Source of the DNA: Clostridia bacterium
GTDB taxonomy: Bacteria > Bacillota > Clostridia > Lachnospirales > Lachnospiraceae
Assembly (NCBI GenBank): GCA_910575245.1
Contig: CAJTEN010000027.1
Location: 1-64,000 of the forward strand
Direction of reading: 5' to 3'
Length of the DNA stretch: 64,000 bases
The notes beneath the pieces were generated by a model, which was given only the letters and a program-made list of their open reading frames with translations, made no database searches and was not told the origin of the DNA. Positions 15,940 to 24,620 of the stretch are shown piece after piece. The position numbers were made by a program, and so were the translations under genes. The stretch's first letter is position 1. Each line of letters starts with the position of its first letter.

Positions 15940-16776
15940 TTACAGCGTGACAATAACACCGCCGTCATTGGCATACAGGCTGCTGATTCCCGCTGTATCC
16001 ATAATCACAGCATCCTTATAGGATGCCCTCTTCTCCATCAGGGTACGCATATATTCCGCCCGCTTCGGACAGTTGCAGTGTGTGATCATAAGCGTTCTTT
16101 TCTCGGGATGTGCCAAATCTGCCGTAATCTGGTCTGCCATCCTGGCTAACGCCTTATTGACACCGATTGCCTGTCCGCTCTGCTCTATCACGCCACGGTT
16201 CCCCTTCATTACGGGCTTAATATTCAGTGTCGATGCCACCAGCGCCTTCACACCGCTGAGTCTTCCGTTCTTACGCAGCGTCTCCAGGCTGTCCAGCACG
16301 AAATAAGTGCGCATTTTCCTCTTAAACACTTCAATCCTCTCAACGGTTTCTTCAAAAGACAATCCGGCCTCTTTATACCGCATGATCCTCATTGCCAACT
16401 GGGTCTCTCCACAGCTGGCCGATTCCGAATCCACCACGTGGATCTTCTTCTCGCCGTATTTCTCATAATATAAGTTCCTGCCCAGCTCCGCGCTGTTATA
16501 GCTTCCGCTGAGATGAGAAGATAAGGTCACCACATACACCTCTTCCGCATCACTGTGATAAGCCTCCATAAACCGTTCCGGGGAAGGACAGGAAGATTTC
16601 GGGCACTGCGGACAGGCTGCGACCTTTTCCAAAAACTCCTTCTGGTTAAAGCTTTCATCATCCAGTATAAAATAATCTCCTACTTCGATTCCCAGCGGGA
16701 TGATCTGAAATCTCTCATCTTGTTTGTACTGTTTTGGCAATTCACAACAACTGTCTACAACTATTTTATATTTCAT
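15940..16776 (-). CDS. DegV family fatty-acid-binding protein
   Basis: The 278-aa protein shows the DegV fold: MKYKIVVDSCCELP at the N-terminus, ISP-type region VVTLSSHLSGSYNSAELG (Ser residues contacting the acyl carboxylate), RTYFVLDSLETLRKNGRLSG, and LNIKPVMKGNRGVIEQSG. DegV/FakB proteins present bound fatty acids to FakA kinase. A CPQCPKSSCPSPE insertion adds three cysteines near residue 55. The ribosome site is GGAGG. No fakA is seen nearby. Confidence 0.9.
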   Translation of the reverse strand: MKYKIVVDSCCELPKQYKQDERFQIIPLGIEVGDYFILDDESFNQKEFLEKVAACPQCPKSSCPSPERFMEAYHSDAEEVYVVTLSSHLSGSYNSAELGRNLYYEKYGEKKIHVVDSESASCGETQLAMRIMRYKEAGLSFEETVERIEVFKRKMRTYFVLDSLETLRKNGRLSGVKALVASTLNIKPVMKGNRGVIEQSGQAIGVNKALARMADQITADLAHPEKRTLMITHCNCPKRAEYMRTLMEKRASYKDAVIMDTAGISSLYANDGGVIVTL

Positions 16777-16935
16777 AAGGCCTCCACAACTATTCTACGT
16801 AGTTTTAATTACCACTTATGATAACATGGAATCTTACATATTGTAAATAGATGTCAGGTATTTTCTTTCGGTATTAAAATATGATATACTGGAACAGAAA
16901 TAAAACTAATATAAATGACATTATGTGAGGTTGTT

Positions 16936-17439
16936 ATGATTGCCCTTAAGATTACGAATGTGAAACAATTCATGGGAAAACTGCTTGGAGGAGAAGATTT
17001 CGATTCATTTCTGCTGGAGGAGGCTACGATCAGCACTTATAATACTTTCCGTATAGATGGACGCCAGAACCGGGATTTTTATTCCTCTGAAGAATGGGAA
17101 GACAAAAAACTGCGTCCTTATGACTTTACAGCCTGGAAGGCAATACGTCCGATTTGCTTCGATCTGATCAAAGGTACCCGGACGCCTTCTTCCTTCCAGT
17201 TTGTACTGCATTTGATTCCGGAATATATGGCATCCATCCTGAGAAAGGGCGACACTTCCGTGACACCGCTGCAGATTAGCGCCTTCGTTTTAAATATCAG
17301 ATATGACGGCTCTGCTCTCACGCTGGTCACCGGAACTTCCTACAACACCTTTCTCATGGATAAAACTCCGGATGCCCTGTGGGATCAGGCCATCCGGGAG
17401 TTCCTTGCCAAGAGGGAAATCGGGTTTGAAGAGCAATAA
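16936..17439 (+). CDS. DUF5721 family protein
   Basis: The protein has about 167 aa from ATG 16936 (IALKITNVKQFMGKLLGGED...). It lacks signal peptide or membrane segments, and conserved blocks include FRIDGRQNRDFY, LRPYDFTAWKAIRPICFDLI and FVLNIRYDGSALTLVTGTSY. It matches my memory of DUF5721, a conserved Lachnospiraceae family without assigned function. An in-frame ATG at 16915 exists, but ATG 16936 has the better spaced GAGG. Confidence 0.75.
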   Translation: MIALKITNVKQFMGKLLGGEDFDSFLLEEATISTYNTFRIDGRQNRDFYSSEEWEDKKLRPYDFTAWKAIRPICFDLIKGTRTPSSFQFVLHLIPEYMASILRKGDTSVTPLQISAFVLNIRYDGSALTLVTGTSYNTFLMDKTPDALWDQAIREFLAKREIGFEEQ

Positions 17440-17442
17440 CGC

Positions 17443-17784
17443 TTACCAGAAATATACAGCCCCTTCAAATCCCATAGCGTAATCGATCACCGCCATGACC
17501 ATCGCGAAAACCATCATAAACGCCATCATAAAGATTGCCGCATAATCATAGACGATCTTCCTTTCTTCTGTCCTGCCCTTATGATTTTCCAGAAGAGTCT
17601 CAATCCCCAGAAGAATGAATATCACTGGCCAGCACTGAAAAATGATGCGGTACGGCAGGACCGGCACGAAAATACGTATCAGAAACAGAATACCGTAACA
17701 GATCAATGTGATCCCGAACGTTACGGATCCGATCCTTCTGACCTTACAACAGCTTCTGTCCTTCTCCATATAGTTCTCTTCCAT
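17443..17784 (-). CDS. Small membrane protein of the ECF-sigma operon (DUF5668/LiaF-like)
   Basis: The 113-aa protein has a cytoplasmic cysteine-containing start (MEENYMEKDRSCCKVRRIGS), a first membrane hairpin (FGITLICYGILFLIRIFV, RIIFQCWPVIFILLGIETLL), a basic loop, and a third segment (AAIFMMAFMMVFAMVMAVID). The IFQCWPVIFILLGIE motif is the LiaF/DUF5668 type often found beside envelope-stress regulators. It is the last gene after sigma, anti-sigma-like and TM2-like genes, with a 12-nt gap. Confidence 0.75.
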   Translation of the reverse strand: MEENYMEKDRSCCKVRRIGSVTFGITLICYGILFLIRIFVPVLPYRIIFQCWPVIFILLGIETLLENHKGRTEERKIVYDYAAIFMMAFMMVFAMVMAVIDYAMGFEGAVYFW

Positions 17785-17796
17785 AGCCTGCTCCTC

Positions 17797-18573
17797 CTAC
17801 CGGTCATTCCGGCTGCTGCCCCCGGCCATATTCTGCTCACCGGCAACAGGTCCCTGTGCATAAATTATATTTCCGTCAACTACACGCGGTGCTTCATTCC
17901 CCGGATATTCCCCGGCACCGGCTCCCTCTATCACAACCGGTCTGTTGTCATCCTGATATCCGCCAGCAGATTGTTCTTTATAAGACGGCTGCCCATCCGC
18001 TGCAGAATTTTCTCCGTACGGCGGCCAATCATGCCAGGCAGCCGTCTCCTCATCGATTCCGATCCTCTTCCCGCGGATCAGCGCCAGGCCGGCCCAGATC
18101 ACCGCAAGCCCTACAACCGCTCTCGGCAGGTCATCACGCACGAAATAATATACCGCACTTAAGAACCAGTTATCCCATCCGAAGATATCACACAGCAGGT
18201 TGAAAATAACCTGCCACAGCATCATGACACCCAAAACGATCAATATTACCGCCACAATCTTCCTGTTCCTGCCTTCCAGCTTCAGTTTCATCTGATCTAT
18301 GCCGTCGAATCCGAACAGATACCGATCCTCTATATTATGGAATGTCACATCATCCAGCGAACTTAAGTTATTGGCATGAAAGAAACTGTAAATATACATA
18401 GCTACCGGAAATACTGCCAGCACTCCCAGATTCGTATACCCGACCACTGCCACAAGGATCATGAATCCCAGCATCAGGCTGAGTCCCATTTTCATGAATC
18501 CCATATACATCTCTCCTGCCCCCGGCACAAAAGAAAATATAAACAACCAGAACCTGCTTTTCTTTCTCTGCAT
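17797..18573 (-). CDS. TM2-like multi-pass membrane protein
   Basis: The 258-aa protein begins with a TM2-type hairpin (FWLFIFSFVPGAGEMYMGF, MKMGLSLMLGFMILVAVVGY), followed by further membrane segments (AVFPVAMYIYSFF, AVILIVLGVMMLWQVIFNLL, AVVGLAVIWAGLALI). A long polar C-terminal tail rich in Gly, Glu and Asn (from about 180) follows. It is co-transcribed with the ECF sigma genes, so it probably belongs to an envelope response. The exact function is unknown. Confidence 0.75.
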   Translation of the reverse strand: MQRKKSRFWLFIFSFVPGAGEMYMGFMKMGLSLMLGFMILVAVVGYTNLGVLAVFPVAMYIYSFFHANNLSSLDDVTFHNIEDRYLFGFDGIDQMKLKLEGRNRKIVAVILIVLGVMMLWQVIFNLLCDIFGWDNWFLSAVYYFVRDDLPRAVVGLAVIWAGLALIRGKRIGIDEETAAWHDWPPYGENSAADGQPSYKEQSAGGYQDDNRPVVIEGAGAGEYPGNEAPRVVDGNIIYAQGPVAGEQNMAGGSSRNDR

Positions 18574-18590
18574 TTTTTCATCCTCTCTTT

Positions 18591-19082
18591 CTAACTTTTG
18601 TCTCCGTCTTCCGACAGATTCTTTCCAAAATGTATTACTCTCGTGTTGATGCCTTCAATAAAACCTCTGATACCGCCGCTTGCACACTCCTCCCTGTACT
18701 GCTCCCATTTATCGTCAATATTTTTCTGTCGCTCCATTGCTGCCTGTTCCATAGATACCGCTGCTGTCCCATTCTGCAGAAATGTGTGTCCCGCATCTTC
18801 CGCATTTCCTGCCGGCATCAGGATCAATACCGTCAGGGCTGCTGCCATGGCAACCAGCACCTTGGCCCGATAGGCAAAAATCTGCCTTTTTCGGCGCACA
18901 TTCCGCTCTTTCCTGACCTGCTCCAGTATATTTCCCTTAAGGTGTGCCGGGGCATGCAGCATCTCCTCCGTCTCCACCTGTTCGATCAGCTTCCCAAGCG
19001 CTTCTTCGGACAGATATCCGGAGAAGTCGTCACTGCTTCGATGGCTTGTTTTCTTCTTTTCATCTTCCATATGATATATCAT
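18591..19082 (-). CDS. Putative anti-sigma factor, single-pass membrane protein
   Basis: The start ATG overlaps the sigma factor stop (ATGA at 19079-19082). The N-terminal 90 residues are soluble and charged (SEEALGKLIEQVETEEML, HLKGNILEQVRKERN). One membrane segment follows (VLVAMAAALTVLILMPAG), then an extracytoplasmic tail with MERQKNIDDKWEQYREECAS. This layout, cytoplasmic sigma-binding part plus one transmembrane helix, is that of membrane anti-sigma factors, although no zinc-binding HxxxCxxC motif is present. Assignment is by position and topology. Confidence 0.7.
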   Translation of the reverse strand: MIYHMEDEKKKTSHRSSDDFSGYLSEEALGKLIEQVETEEMLHAPAHLKGNILEQVRKERNVRRKRQIFAYRAKVLVAMAAALTVLILMPAGNAEDAGHTFLQNGTAAVSMEQAAMERQKNIDDKWEQYREECASGGIRGFIEGINTRVIHFGKNLSEDGDKS

Positions 19083-19600
19083 GCGCCCTTCTCCTTTCCA
19101 TACAGCCTGCGGAGCATTGCTCTCGCCCGATATACCTGCGTCTGTACCGTCTTGACCTTCATTCCCTTCTGCCTGGCGATCTCACTCACATCCATTTCGT
19201 CGTAATAATACGCTTTGGCAATCTCATCATAGGGCGGTTTCAGCGATCTGCATCTGGCAAGCAGGATCTCCCGCACCTCTTCTTCCAGACAGATATTCTC
19301 CGGTGTGTTCTCATAACGCTGCGCAATCCCCGGACTTTCTTCCATACCAATATCTTCCGTGGGAATGCTCCTTCTGCCGGCACTCTGCATGTAGTCCAGA
19401 CACTTGTTGGTTGCTATCCTGCACAGCCATGCCTTCTCATACTTGCCGTCGAAATCCTTCAGATGATTATAGGCCGACAGAAACGTTTCCTGCGTCAGGT
19501 CCTCGGAGGCAAAATAGTCTGCTGTCATCTTATAACATATAGAAAAAACAAGATGTTGGTAGGAATCAATCAGCGCTGACAATTGTTCTTCCCGATTAAT
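19079..19600 (-). CDS. ECF-type RNA polymerase sigma factor
   Basis: Region 2 is clear (LIDSYQHLVFSICYKMTADY, FASEDLTQETFLSAYNHLKD, AWLCRIATNKCLDYMQ), and region 4 ends the protein (YYYDEMDVSEIARQKGMKVK, TVQTQVYRARAMLRRLYG). The frame is open upstream of the first usual start (TTG 19582) and encodes INREEQL, typical of this family's N-terminus. An ATT codon at 19600 lies about 8 nt after AGGAGG, so translation probably starts there. The gene heads an operon with a coupled anti-sigma-like gene and two membrane proteins, and probably autoregulates. Confidence 0.87.
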   Translation of the reverse strand: MNREEQLSALIDSYQHLVFSICYKMTADYFASEDLTQETFLSAYNHLKDFDGKYEKAWLCRIATNKCLDYMQSAGRRSIPTEDIGMEESPGIAQRYENTPENICLEEEVREILLARCRSLKPPYDEIAKAYYYDEMDVSEIARQKGMKVKTVQTQVYRARAMLRRLYGKEKGA

Positions 19601-19753
19601 ATTATCTGCCTCCTCCCTTATTACGGCATTTCCGCCGCGTATTTGAACAACTCTGTTAATTATAACGAGGCACGGCCGGCAATGTCTTCAATATTTTCGT
19701 ATTTTTTATTTTAAAAGAACAAAAGCGAAATTTCCAATGTCGTTAACCATAAA

Positions 19754-19795
19754 ACGACAGCCACACCATCCTGGTATGCCTGCCGTCAAAAGATA
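19754..19795 (-). terminator. Intrinsic terminator after the TetR gene
   Basis: On the minus strand, GACGGC...GCTGTC forms a GC-rich hairpin (CATACC pairing with GGTGTG inside), followed by GTTTTATGG. It lies 37 nt downstream of the TetR stop and ends its transcript. Confidence 0.5.
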
Positions 19796-19831
19796 TCCCA
19801 ATGTCCCCAAACTGTAATAAAGCTGTTTGTC

Positions 19832-20410
19832 TCAGTCAATGATCAGTCCTTCCATAATATAGAGAAGCTGTTCATCGACCATCTTCTCCGTCACCCCGAA
19901 GGTCTGCGCATTGATCTTCATACCTTCCAGTACATACATAATATTGCTGGCCGCCCCCTTCGGATTCTCACAATAGAATTCTCCGCTGGCGATCCCCGCC
20001 TCGATCAGCTTCTCGATCACTTTGACGCCTGCCTCGAACTGTCTGCGCAGCATATTATTCTTATCTGCCGCCTGCTGCCCAAAAAAATATTCATAGATAG
20101 CAACTGTCAGATTATTCTTCTGCAGCAGCTCCTTCTTCTGCTCTTTCAAAAACAATGTCAGAATATCCGCCGCCGTATCCTCCTCCGTAATATTCTGTGT
20201 AAAAACATCATCCGTCTCCTCCGCCTCCATCTGCAAGATCTCCAACAGAATCTGTTCCGTGCTGTCGAAATACAAGTACAGTCCGCCGCGGCTGATATTA
20301 CAGGCTTCCACGATATCCTTCATCGTTACACTCTTGTATCCCTTCTCCACAAACACTTTCTTCGCCGTGTCCAATATGTATTTCCTCTTCTGAACTGATT
20401 TCTCTCCCAT
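19832..20410 (-). CDS. TetR/AcrR-family transcriptional regulator
   Basis: The 192-aa repressor-type protein has the N-terminal DNA-binding helices RKYILDTAKKVFVEKGYKSV and TMKDIVEACNISRGGLYLYF. A variable ligand-binding C-terminal domain with hydrophobic helices (AASNIMYVLEGMKINAQ) follows. It is upstream of nothing obvious on its own strand; the neighbouring 245-aa gene and cNMP-domain gene are candidates for control. Confidence 0.88.
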   Translation of the reverse strand: MGEKSVQKRKYILDTAKKVFVEKGYKSVTMKDIVEACNISRGGLYLYFDSTEQILLEILQMEAEETDDVFTQNITEEDTAADILTLFLKEQKKELLQKNNLTVAIYEYFFGQQAADKNNMLRRQFEAGVKVIEKLIEAGIASGEFYCENPKGAASNIMYVLEGMKINAQTFGVTEKMVDEQLLYIMEGLIID

Positions 20411-20443
20411 ACTGCCGTTTCCCTCTTAAATCGCTCTTACGTC

Positions 20444-21025
20444 TCAGACCATCGGTCTATCCCAAAATTCCAGATTCTCTTTCATCTTGCGGACTACCCG
20501 AAGAAAAATCCCATAATATACCCCCTCGGACCACAGCCTTCCCTTGGTCATGCCGCCCAGCACATACTTGGACAAAATCCCCTTAAGAACATCCATCTCC
20601 CTGATGTCCGCATGCTCAATAGCCTTCAGTTCCTCCTTCACCGTACGGATCCTGTGCCGGGAATAAATATAAGGATAGTTACGGTCTAAAAGCCCTGTCC
20701 TCTGTGTCTCCTTAATGAAATTCATCAACATTCCGTCATATACCGGAAATGTGATCGAACTGCCTTTAATTCCTGAACCTTCGAAGATATCCTGCACATA
20801 ATTCCCCGACTTCTCCTCAAGCCACGGAAGATAGCGGATCAGCTTCTCCACATCCGGTTTATATGTATTCACAACATTCTGTCTGTACGCAATATCTTCT
20901 TTATTGTTCATATACACTGCCTCTTTCACCAACGGCTGCAGCCGGACATCCTTAAACACTCCGCGACGGTCCGACCGGCCTGCTGCCCCTATATAATCGA
21001 CATATCTGTCATATAATTCTAGCAT
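20444..21025 (-). CDS. Hypothetical cytoplasmic protein, start uncertain
   Basis: The conserved part begins at MLELYDRYVDYIGAAGRSDR and includes RLQPLVKEAVYMNNKEDIAY, YKPDVEKLIRYLPWLEEKSG and MTKGRLWSEGVYYGIFLRVV. I recognise no domain, signal or membrane segment. The open frame extends to 21181, but the added residues look non-coding. A promoter-like TTGTGC-17-TATGCT lies directly over ATG 21025, so the true start could be further downstream. The gene is divergent from the 751-aa cNMP-domain protein. Confidence 0.55.
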   Translation of the reverse strand: MLELYDRYVDYIGAAGRSDRRGVFKDVRLQPLVKEAVYMNNKEDIAYRQNVVNTYKPDVEKLIRYLPWLEEKSGNYVQDIFEGSGIKGSSITFPVYDGMLMNFIKETQRTGLLDRNYPYIYSRHRIRTVKEELKAIEHADIREMDVLKGILSKYVLGGMTKGRLWSEGVYYGIFLRVVRKMKENLEFWDRPMV

Positions 21026-21252
21026 ACTTTGCGAAAAAGTACAGCACAAAATACTCCCCCTGTTCTTGTGCATTTTGCCGTAACAGGTTACTATGAGCGG
21101 CCAGGCCATAAATAGTGCCAAACAACAAGTTTCTTTCTTGTTTTTATCCTCTGATAGCAGTATACTAAAATATGGCGGCAAAATATCGCCGTCCAGATTT
21201 AAGAAATTAATAAGAAGGAGTTTCTGCTCAACCAGCAGATAGAGAATACGCT

Positions 21253-23508
21253 ATGGCTGTAAAAGAATTCCCTGCCGGGGAAATATTATTTCAGAACGAA
21301 CAACCGGTCACTGCCATACATTTGATCACGAAAGGCACTGTCCGTGCCTCCTATCCCGGTGGTGAATTTCAATTGACCAGAGGAAATGTCATCGGCATCT
21401 GTGAACTGCACTTAGGTTCTTATTATATGACCTACCAGGCCGAGGACGCCGTCGCTCTCGCGCCGTATCCCTGTACCAAAGAACAGCTGGCCGGCCTGAT
21501 GGGTACCAATGCAGACATGTCCGACCGGATCATCACGTCCCTTTACAGACAGCTGCGGGCCATTCTGGATCAATATAAGCTGTCACGGACTGCATGTGAT
21601 AAATTCTACCATTACCTGATAGAAAGTTATGCGACGTACAGTTCCTTCTGTACGAAACACGGGGTTTCAGCCAGAGCGCTTCCGGGTCTGGAGACGCTGT
21701 CGGAGCTGGTGCTGGAAGAAGATGTGGATGACTGGTTAGGAGGCTACTACTCCCAGCTTCTGGCGCTTGTGAAGAATTCTCCTGTCAAGAAGAAGAGTTC
21801 CGCCTTCACCTTCGGCCTTCTGGCCAGGGCAAGCCAGGATATTTATAAGGCCGTATCCGTCTGCCGCATCCTGTCTGACTACAGGTCGGAGCTTTCCGGC
21901 CTCCTGATGAATGAGAACCGGCTGGATCTGTTTGATTTCTATGCCAGTCTGATCTACAGGGTCGGCACCGGCGCAGAAGACGCCGCCGTACTCACTGATG
22001 TGATTTCATCCATGACGGCCCAGCTGGAAGAACTCTCCACCCTTGACCGTGATATGTACGAGAAGCGTGTTGCCGAATATCATGACAGGCTTAATTCTCT
22101 GAGCGCAAATACAGGCGAAGCGTCAGATACCGGTGCAAACAGCGCAGATATCGGCGATTCCCTCAATACCATACTATCCTACTCCCAGGTGGATGAGGAA
22201 ACAGCCGCCGCCTTCAGAGACGCGGTAGAGCAGTTCCGCAGGATGACGGATAAGAACAGTTCCGATGATTCTGCCCGGAAGCTGCGCCAGAAGCTCACGA
22301 AGCTATTCTATGATGTATATGAAAAAGCCTTTATACGCAGCCTCCACGATGACGCTGTCCCGAAGGTAGTGAAGATGTTCTTCAACTTCGGCTATGTAGA
22401 CGAACAGCTGGCCGGTATAAAGAACGCTTCCTACCTCAGCTCCATCATAGATTATCTGCCTACAGATCCGTCCAAAGGCCTGTACACCATATCCGAATGG
22501 CTGACCGCGATTTATAAAGGGACGAAGTCGCCCAGCCGCAATGAATTCGACAACGACTATCAGGCCTATGTACATGAGCTGAAGACCAGCGGCAAGATAA
22601 CCGCCGCCGAGGAAGCCACCATGCTCACTGACAACGAGAAGATGGTGCTCTTCGAGCTGCAGAGTGTCTTCCCGGCTATCAACAAGATCACCTTCGGCCG
22701 CATCAGCAGTTTCTGTCCTGTCTTCTCGGAGCATAATATTCTGAAGGATCTGGACACTTCGCTGGTATCCGTAGAAAGGGTGAAGGAAGCATTTGACCAT
22801 ATCCGCTCCGTTGACTTCAGCGCTTACTACCGCGACACGATCTATACCAATACCGAACTGGGCATTGCGAAAGAATACATCGAAGTGGAAGTGCTTCCCG
22901 ACATTATCCTGATGCCGAATATGGGAATCAGAGGTGTTATGTGGCAGGAGATCGAAGGCAGGAAACGCACCACTCCCTCCCGCATGATGGTCTCTGTTTT
23001 CCAGATGGAGGATCTGACCAATATCTTCATCCGCCTGACGGCAGATTTCCGCTGGGAAATGTGCAAAAGAATCCAGGGACCGAGGTGGAACGATGTCTCG
23101 GAACCTTCTCTCACCAGCGAATATTTTGATTACATTCAGTTTTACAAGAAAAATCATGAACTTTCACCTGATGCCAAGGAGAAGATCAAGCTCAGCATGC
23201 AGAAGGCAAAGAACAGCTTTAAGGAAATGTTTATCAGAGATTACGAATCATGGGTGCTCTACGAGGGAGCCGGCTCTCCCAGATTGAACAAACTGGCCCG
23301 CGCCATCCTCTTTACCTACTGTCCGTTCTCCAAGGGGATACGCGATACGCTCAAAGCCAATCCGTTATATAAGGAGACGATGGAACGCTATGACGTAAAA
23401 TTAGGACAGAAGCTTCATCACTACAGCAATCTGTTTCAGAAAATCAAGAATTTAGGCGCCCCGATTCCACCGGAACTGCAGGAACAGAAGGATTTCCTTG
23501 AATTCTGA
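21253..23508 (+). CDS. Large protein with N-terminal cyclic-nucleotide-binding (Crp-like) domain
   Basis: Residues 1-110 form a cNMP-binding jelly roll (FPAGEILFQNEQPVTAIHLI, TKGTVRASYPGGEFQLTRGN, GICELHLGSYYMTYQAED). There is no helix-turn-helix after it. The remaining 640 residues are soluble, helical and without motifs I can name, with an acidic low-complexity stretch near 285-320. Later blocks include MPNMGIRGVMWQEIEGRKRT and RFSKG-like CPFSKGIRDTLKANP. Size and gene arrangement match a Lachnospiraceae family annotated only as cNMP-domain protein. The start has a weak ribosome site (AGAGAATACGCT). No stop, shift or break is seen. Confidence 0.75.
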   Translation: MAVKEFPAGEILFQNEQPVTAIHLITKGTVRASYPGGEFQLTRGNVIGICELHLGSYYMTYQAEDAVALAPYPCTKEQLAGLMGTNADMSDRIITSLYRQLRAILDQYKLSRTACDKFYHYLIESYATYSSFCTKHGVSARALPGLETLSELVLEEDVDDWLGGYYSQLLALVKNSPVKKKSSAFTFGLLARASQDIYKAVSVCRILSDYRSELSGLLMNENRLDLFDFYASLIYRVGTGAEDAAVLTDVISSMTAQLEELSTLDRDMYEKRVAEYHDRLNSLSANTGEASDTGANSADIGDSLNTILSYSQVDEETAAAFRDAVEQFRRMTDKNSSDDSARKLRQKLTKLFYDVYEKAFIRSLHDDAVPKVVKMFFNFGYVDEQLAGIKNASYLSSIIDYLPTDPSKGLYTISEWLTAIYKGTKSPSRNEFDNDYQAYVHELKTSGKITAAEEATMLTDNEKMVLFELQSVFPAINKITFGRISSFCPVFSEHNILKDLDTSLVSVERVKEAFDHIRSVDFSAYYRDTIYTNTELGIAKEYIEVEVLPDIILMPNMGIRGVMWQEIEGRKRTTPSRMMVSVFQMEDLTNIFIRLTADFRWEMCKRIQGPRWNDVSEPSLTSEYFDYIQFYKKNHELSPDAKEKIKLSMQKAKNSFKEMFIRDYESWVLYEGAGSPRLNKLARAILFTYCPFSKGIRDTLKANPLYKETMERYDVKLGQKLHHYSNLFQKIKNLGAPIPPELQEQKDFLEF

Positions 23509-23554
23509 TCCGGCAGAAAAGCGGCGGTCCGGCAGGAGATGTGGTATATGGAAT

Positions 23555-24331
23555 TCATCTCCTGCACTCCCGCAGCACTTCTTCAAATTTCATATGGCCT
23601 CCGAACAGCTCCAGCGCGCTGCCAATGGTCACATGTACCTTATCCTGTCCAAGCTGCTTCAACAGGCGCAGATCCTCGAAATTATGCACACCGCCCGCAT
23701 AGGTGACAGGGATTTTCCCCCATTTACCCAGAAGCTCTGCCAGATGCACTTCTATTCCCTCTGCCCTGCCTTCCACATCCACGGCATGGATCAGAAATTC
23801 ATCACAATACTCTGACAGTTCATCCAATGTCTGTTCTGTCAATTCCACCGTTGTATACTTTTGCCATCTGTCGGTTACAATAAGGTAACGGTCCTCCTTC
23901 TTCCTGACGCTCAGGTCAAGCACAAGATGCTTTTTTCCTGTTTTTTGTACCAGCCTTTTCAATTTATCATACTGTATCTGTCCGTCTTTAAAAACATACG
24001 ATGTGACGATCACGTGGCTTGCTCCGGCATCCAGATATTCCCCTGCGTTCTCCGGTGTAATCCCGCCTCCTGCCTGCAGGCCGCCGGGATATGCCCTGAG
24101 GGCCGCAATCGCCTGTTCCTTCGTCTCCGGATAATGCGGCGATGTCACCGGGTTCAATAATATTATGTGTCCGTTTTCGGCCTGGTATTCCCGATATAAC
24201 CGTGCAAAGAACGCCGCATCCTGTTTTGCAACAAAGTTCTCCACCGCTTCGTCATTCCGGTCCTTCAGGCTGCCGCCTACAATCTGCTTAACACTGCCGT
24301 TATGAATATCAATACATGGCCTGAATTCCAT
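23555..24331 (-). CDS. hisA: Eukaryotic-type HisA isomerase (ProFAR isomerase)
   Basis: The 258-aa TIM barrel has the variant HisA signature RPCIDIHNGSVKQIVGGSL, then GGLQAGGGITPENAGEYLDA and a second phosphate site PVTYAGGVHNFEDLRLLKQL. The enzyme isomerises ProFAR to PRFAR in histidine synthesis. The sequence resembles the HIS6-type subfamily of fungi, plants and some Firmicutes rather than usual bacterial HisA. No other his gene is adjacent. A hairpin with arms GCAGGAGATG / CATCTCCTGC (23534-23567) covers its stop codon and could terminate it and the convergent gene. Confidence 0.85.
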   Translation of the reverse strand: MEFRPCIDIHNGSVKQIVGGSLKDRNDEAVENFVAKQDAAFFARLYREYQAENGHIILLNPVTSPHYPETKEQAIAALRAYPGGLQAGGGITPENAGEYLDAGASHVIVTSYVFKDGQIQYDKLKRLVQKTGKKHLVLDLSVRKKEDRYLIVTDRWQKYTTVELTEQTLDELSEYCDEFLIHAVDVEGRAEGIEVHLAELLGKWGKIPVTYAGGVHNFEDLRLLKQLGQDKVHVTIGSALELFGGHMKFEEVLRECRR

Positions 24332-24564
24332 TCAATCACCGCCTTTCTTCTGTCATAGCCGTATTACAGTATTCTTCCTGTTCCGTTAAACTCTGTAAAT
24401 GTATCGCGGAAAATTTTGTCAATCTCAACATTATCTGTAATCTGCTTCATGCATATTTTATTTTCTAACAGACATAATAACACAAGAGCAGTTGTTTTAC
24501 AAAAACATACTGCCAGGATCAAAATGCAATATTTTGATTTCTGAATTAATAAATCCAGAATATG

Positions 24565-24620
24565 TGCAGAAGCGTCACAGATTCTACTGATATCAAAACG
24601 CTTCAGAATGGAGGAAATTA
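24565..24620 (+). repeat. Copy 1 of a repeated leader ending in a ribosome-binding site
   Basis: The segment AGCGTCACAGATTCTACTGA...AAAACGCTTCAGAATGGAGGAAAT recurs, with a longer middle, directly upstream of the GH95 gene (39214-39299). GAAGCG and CGCTTC at its ends can pair. In both places the element supplies GGAGG and the start codon follows at once. Confidence 0.6.

Noticed and set aside
22303..23157. 284-codon minus-strand frame inside the cNMP-domain gene
   Set aside because: Antisense shadow of a long conserved plus-strand gene; no family resemblance or ribosome site.
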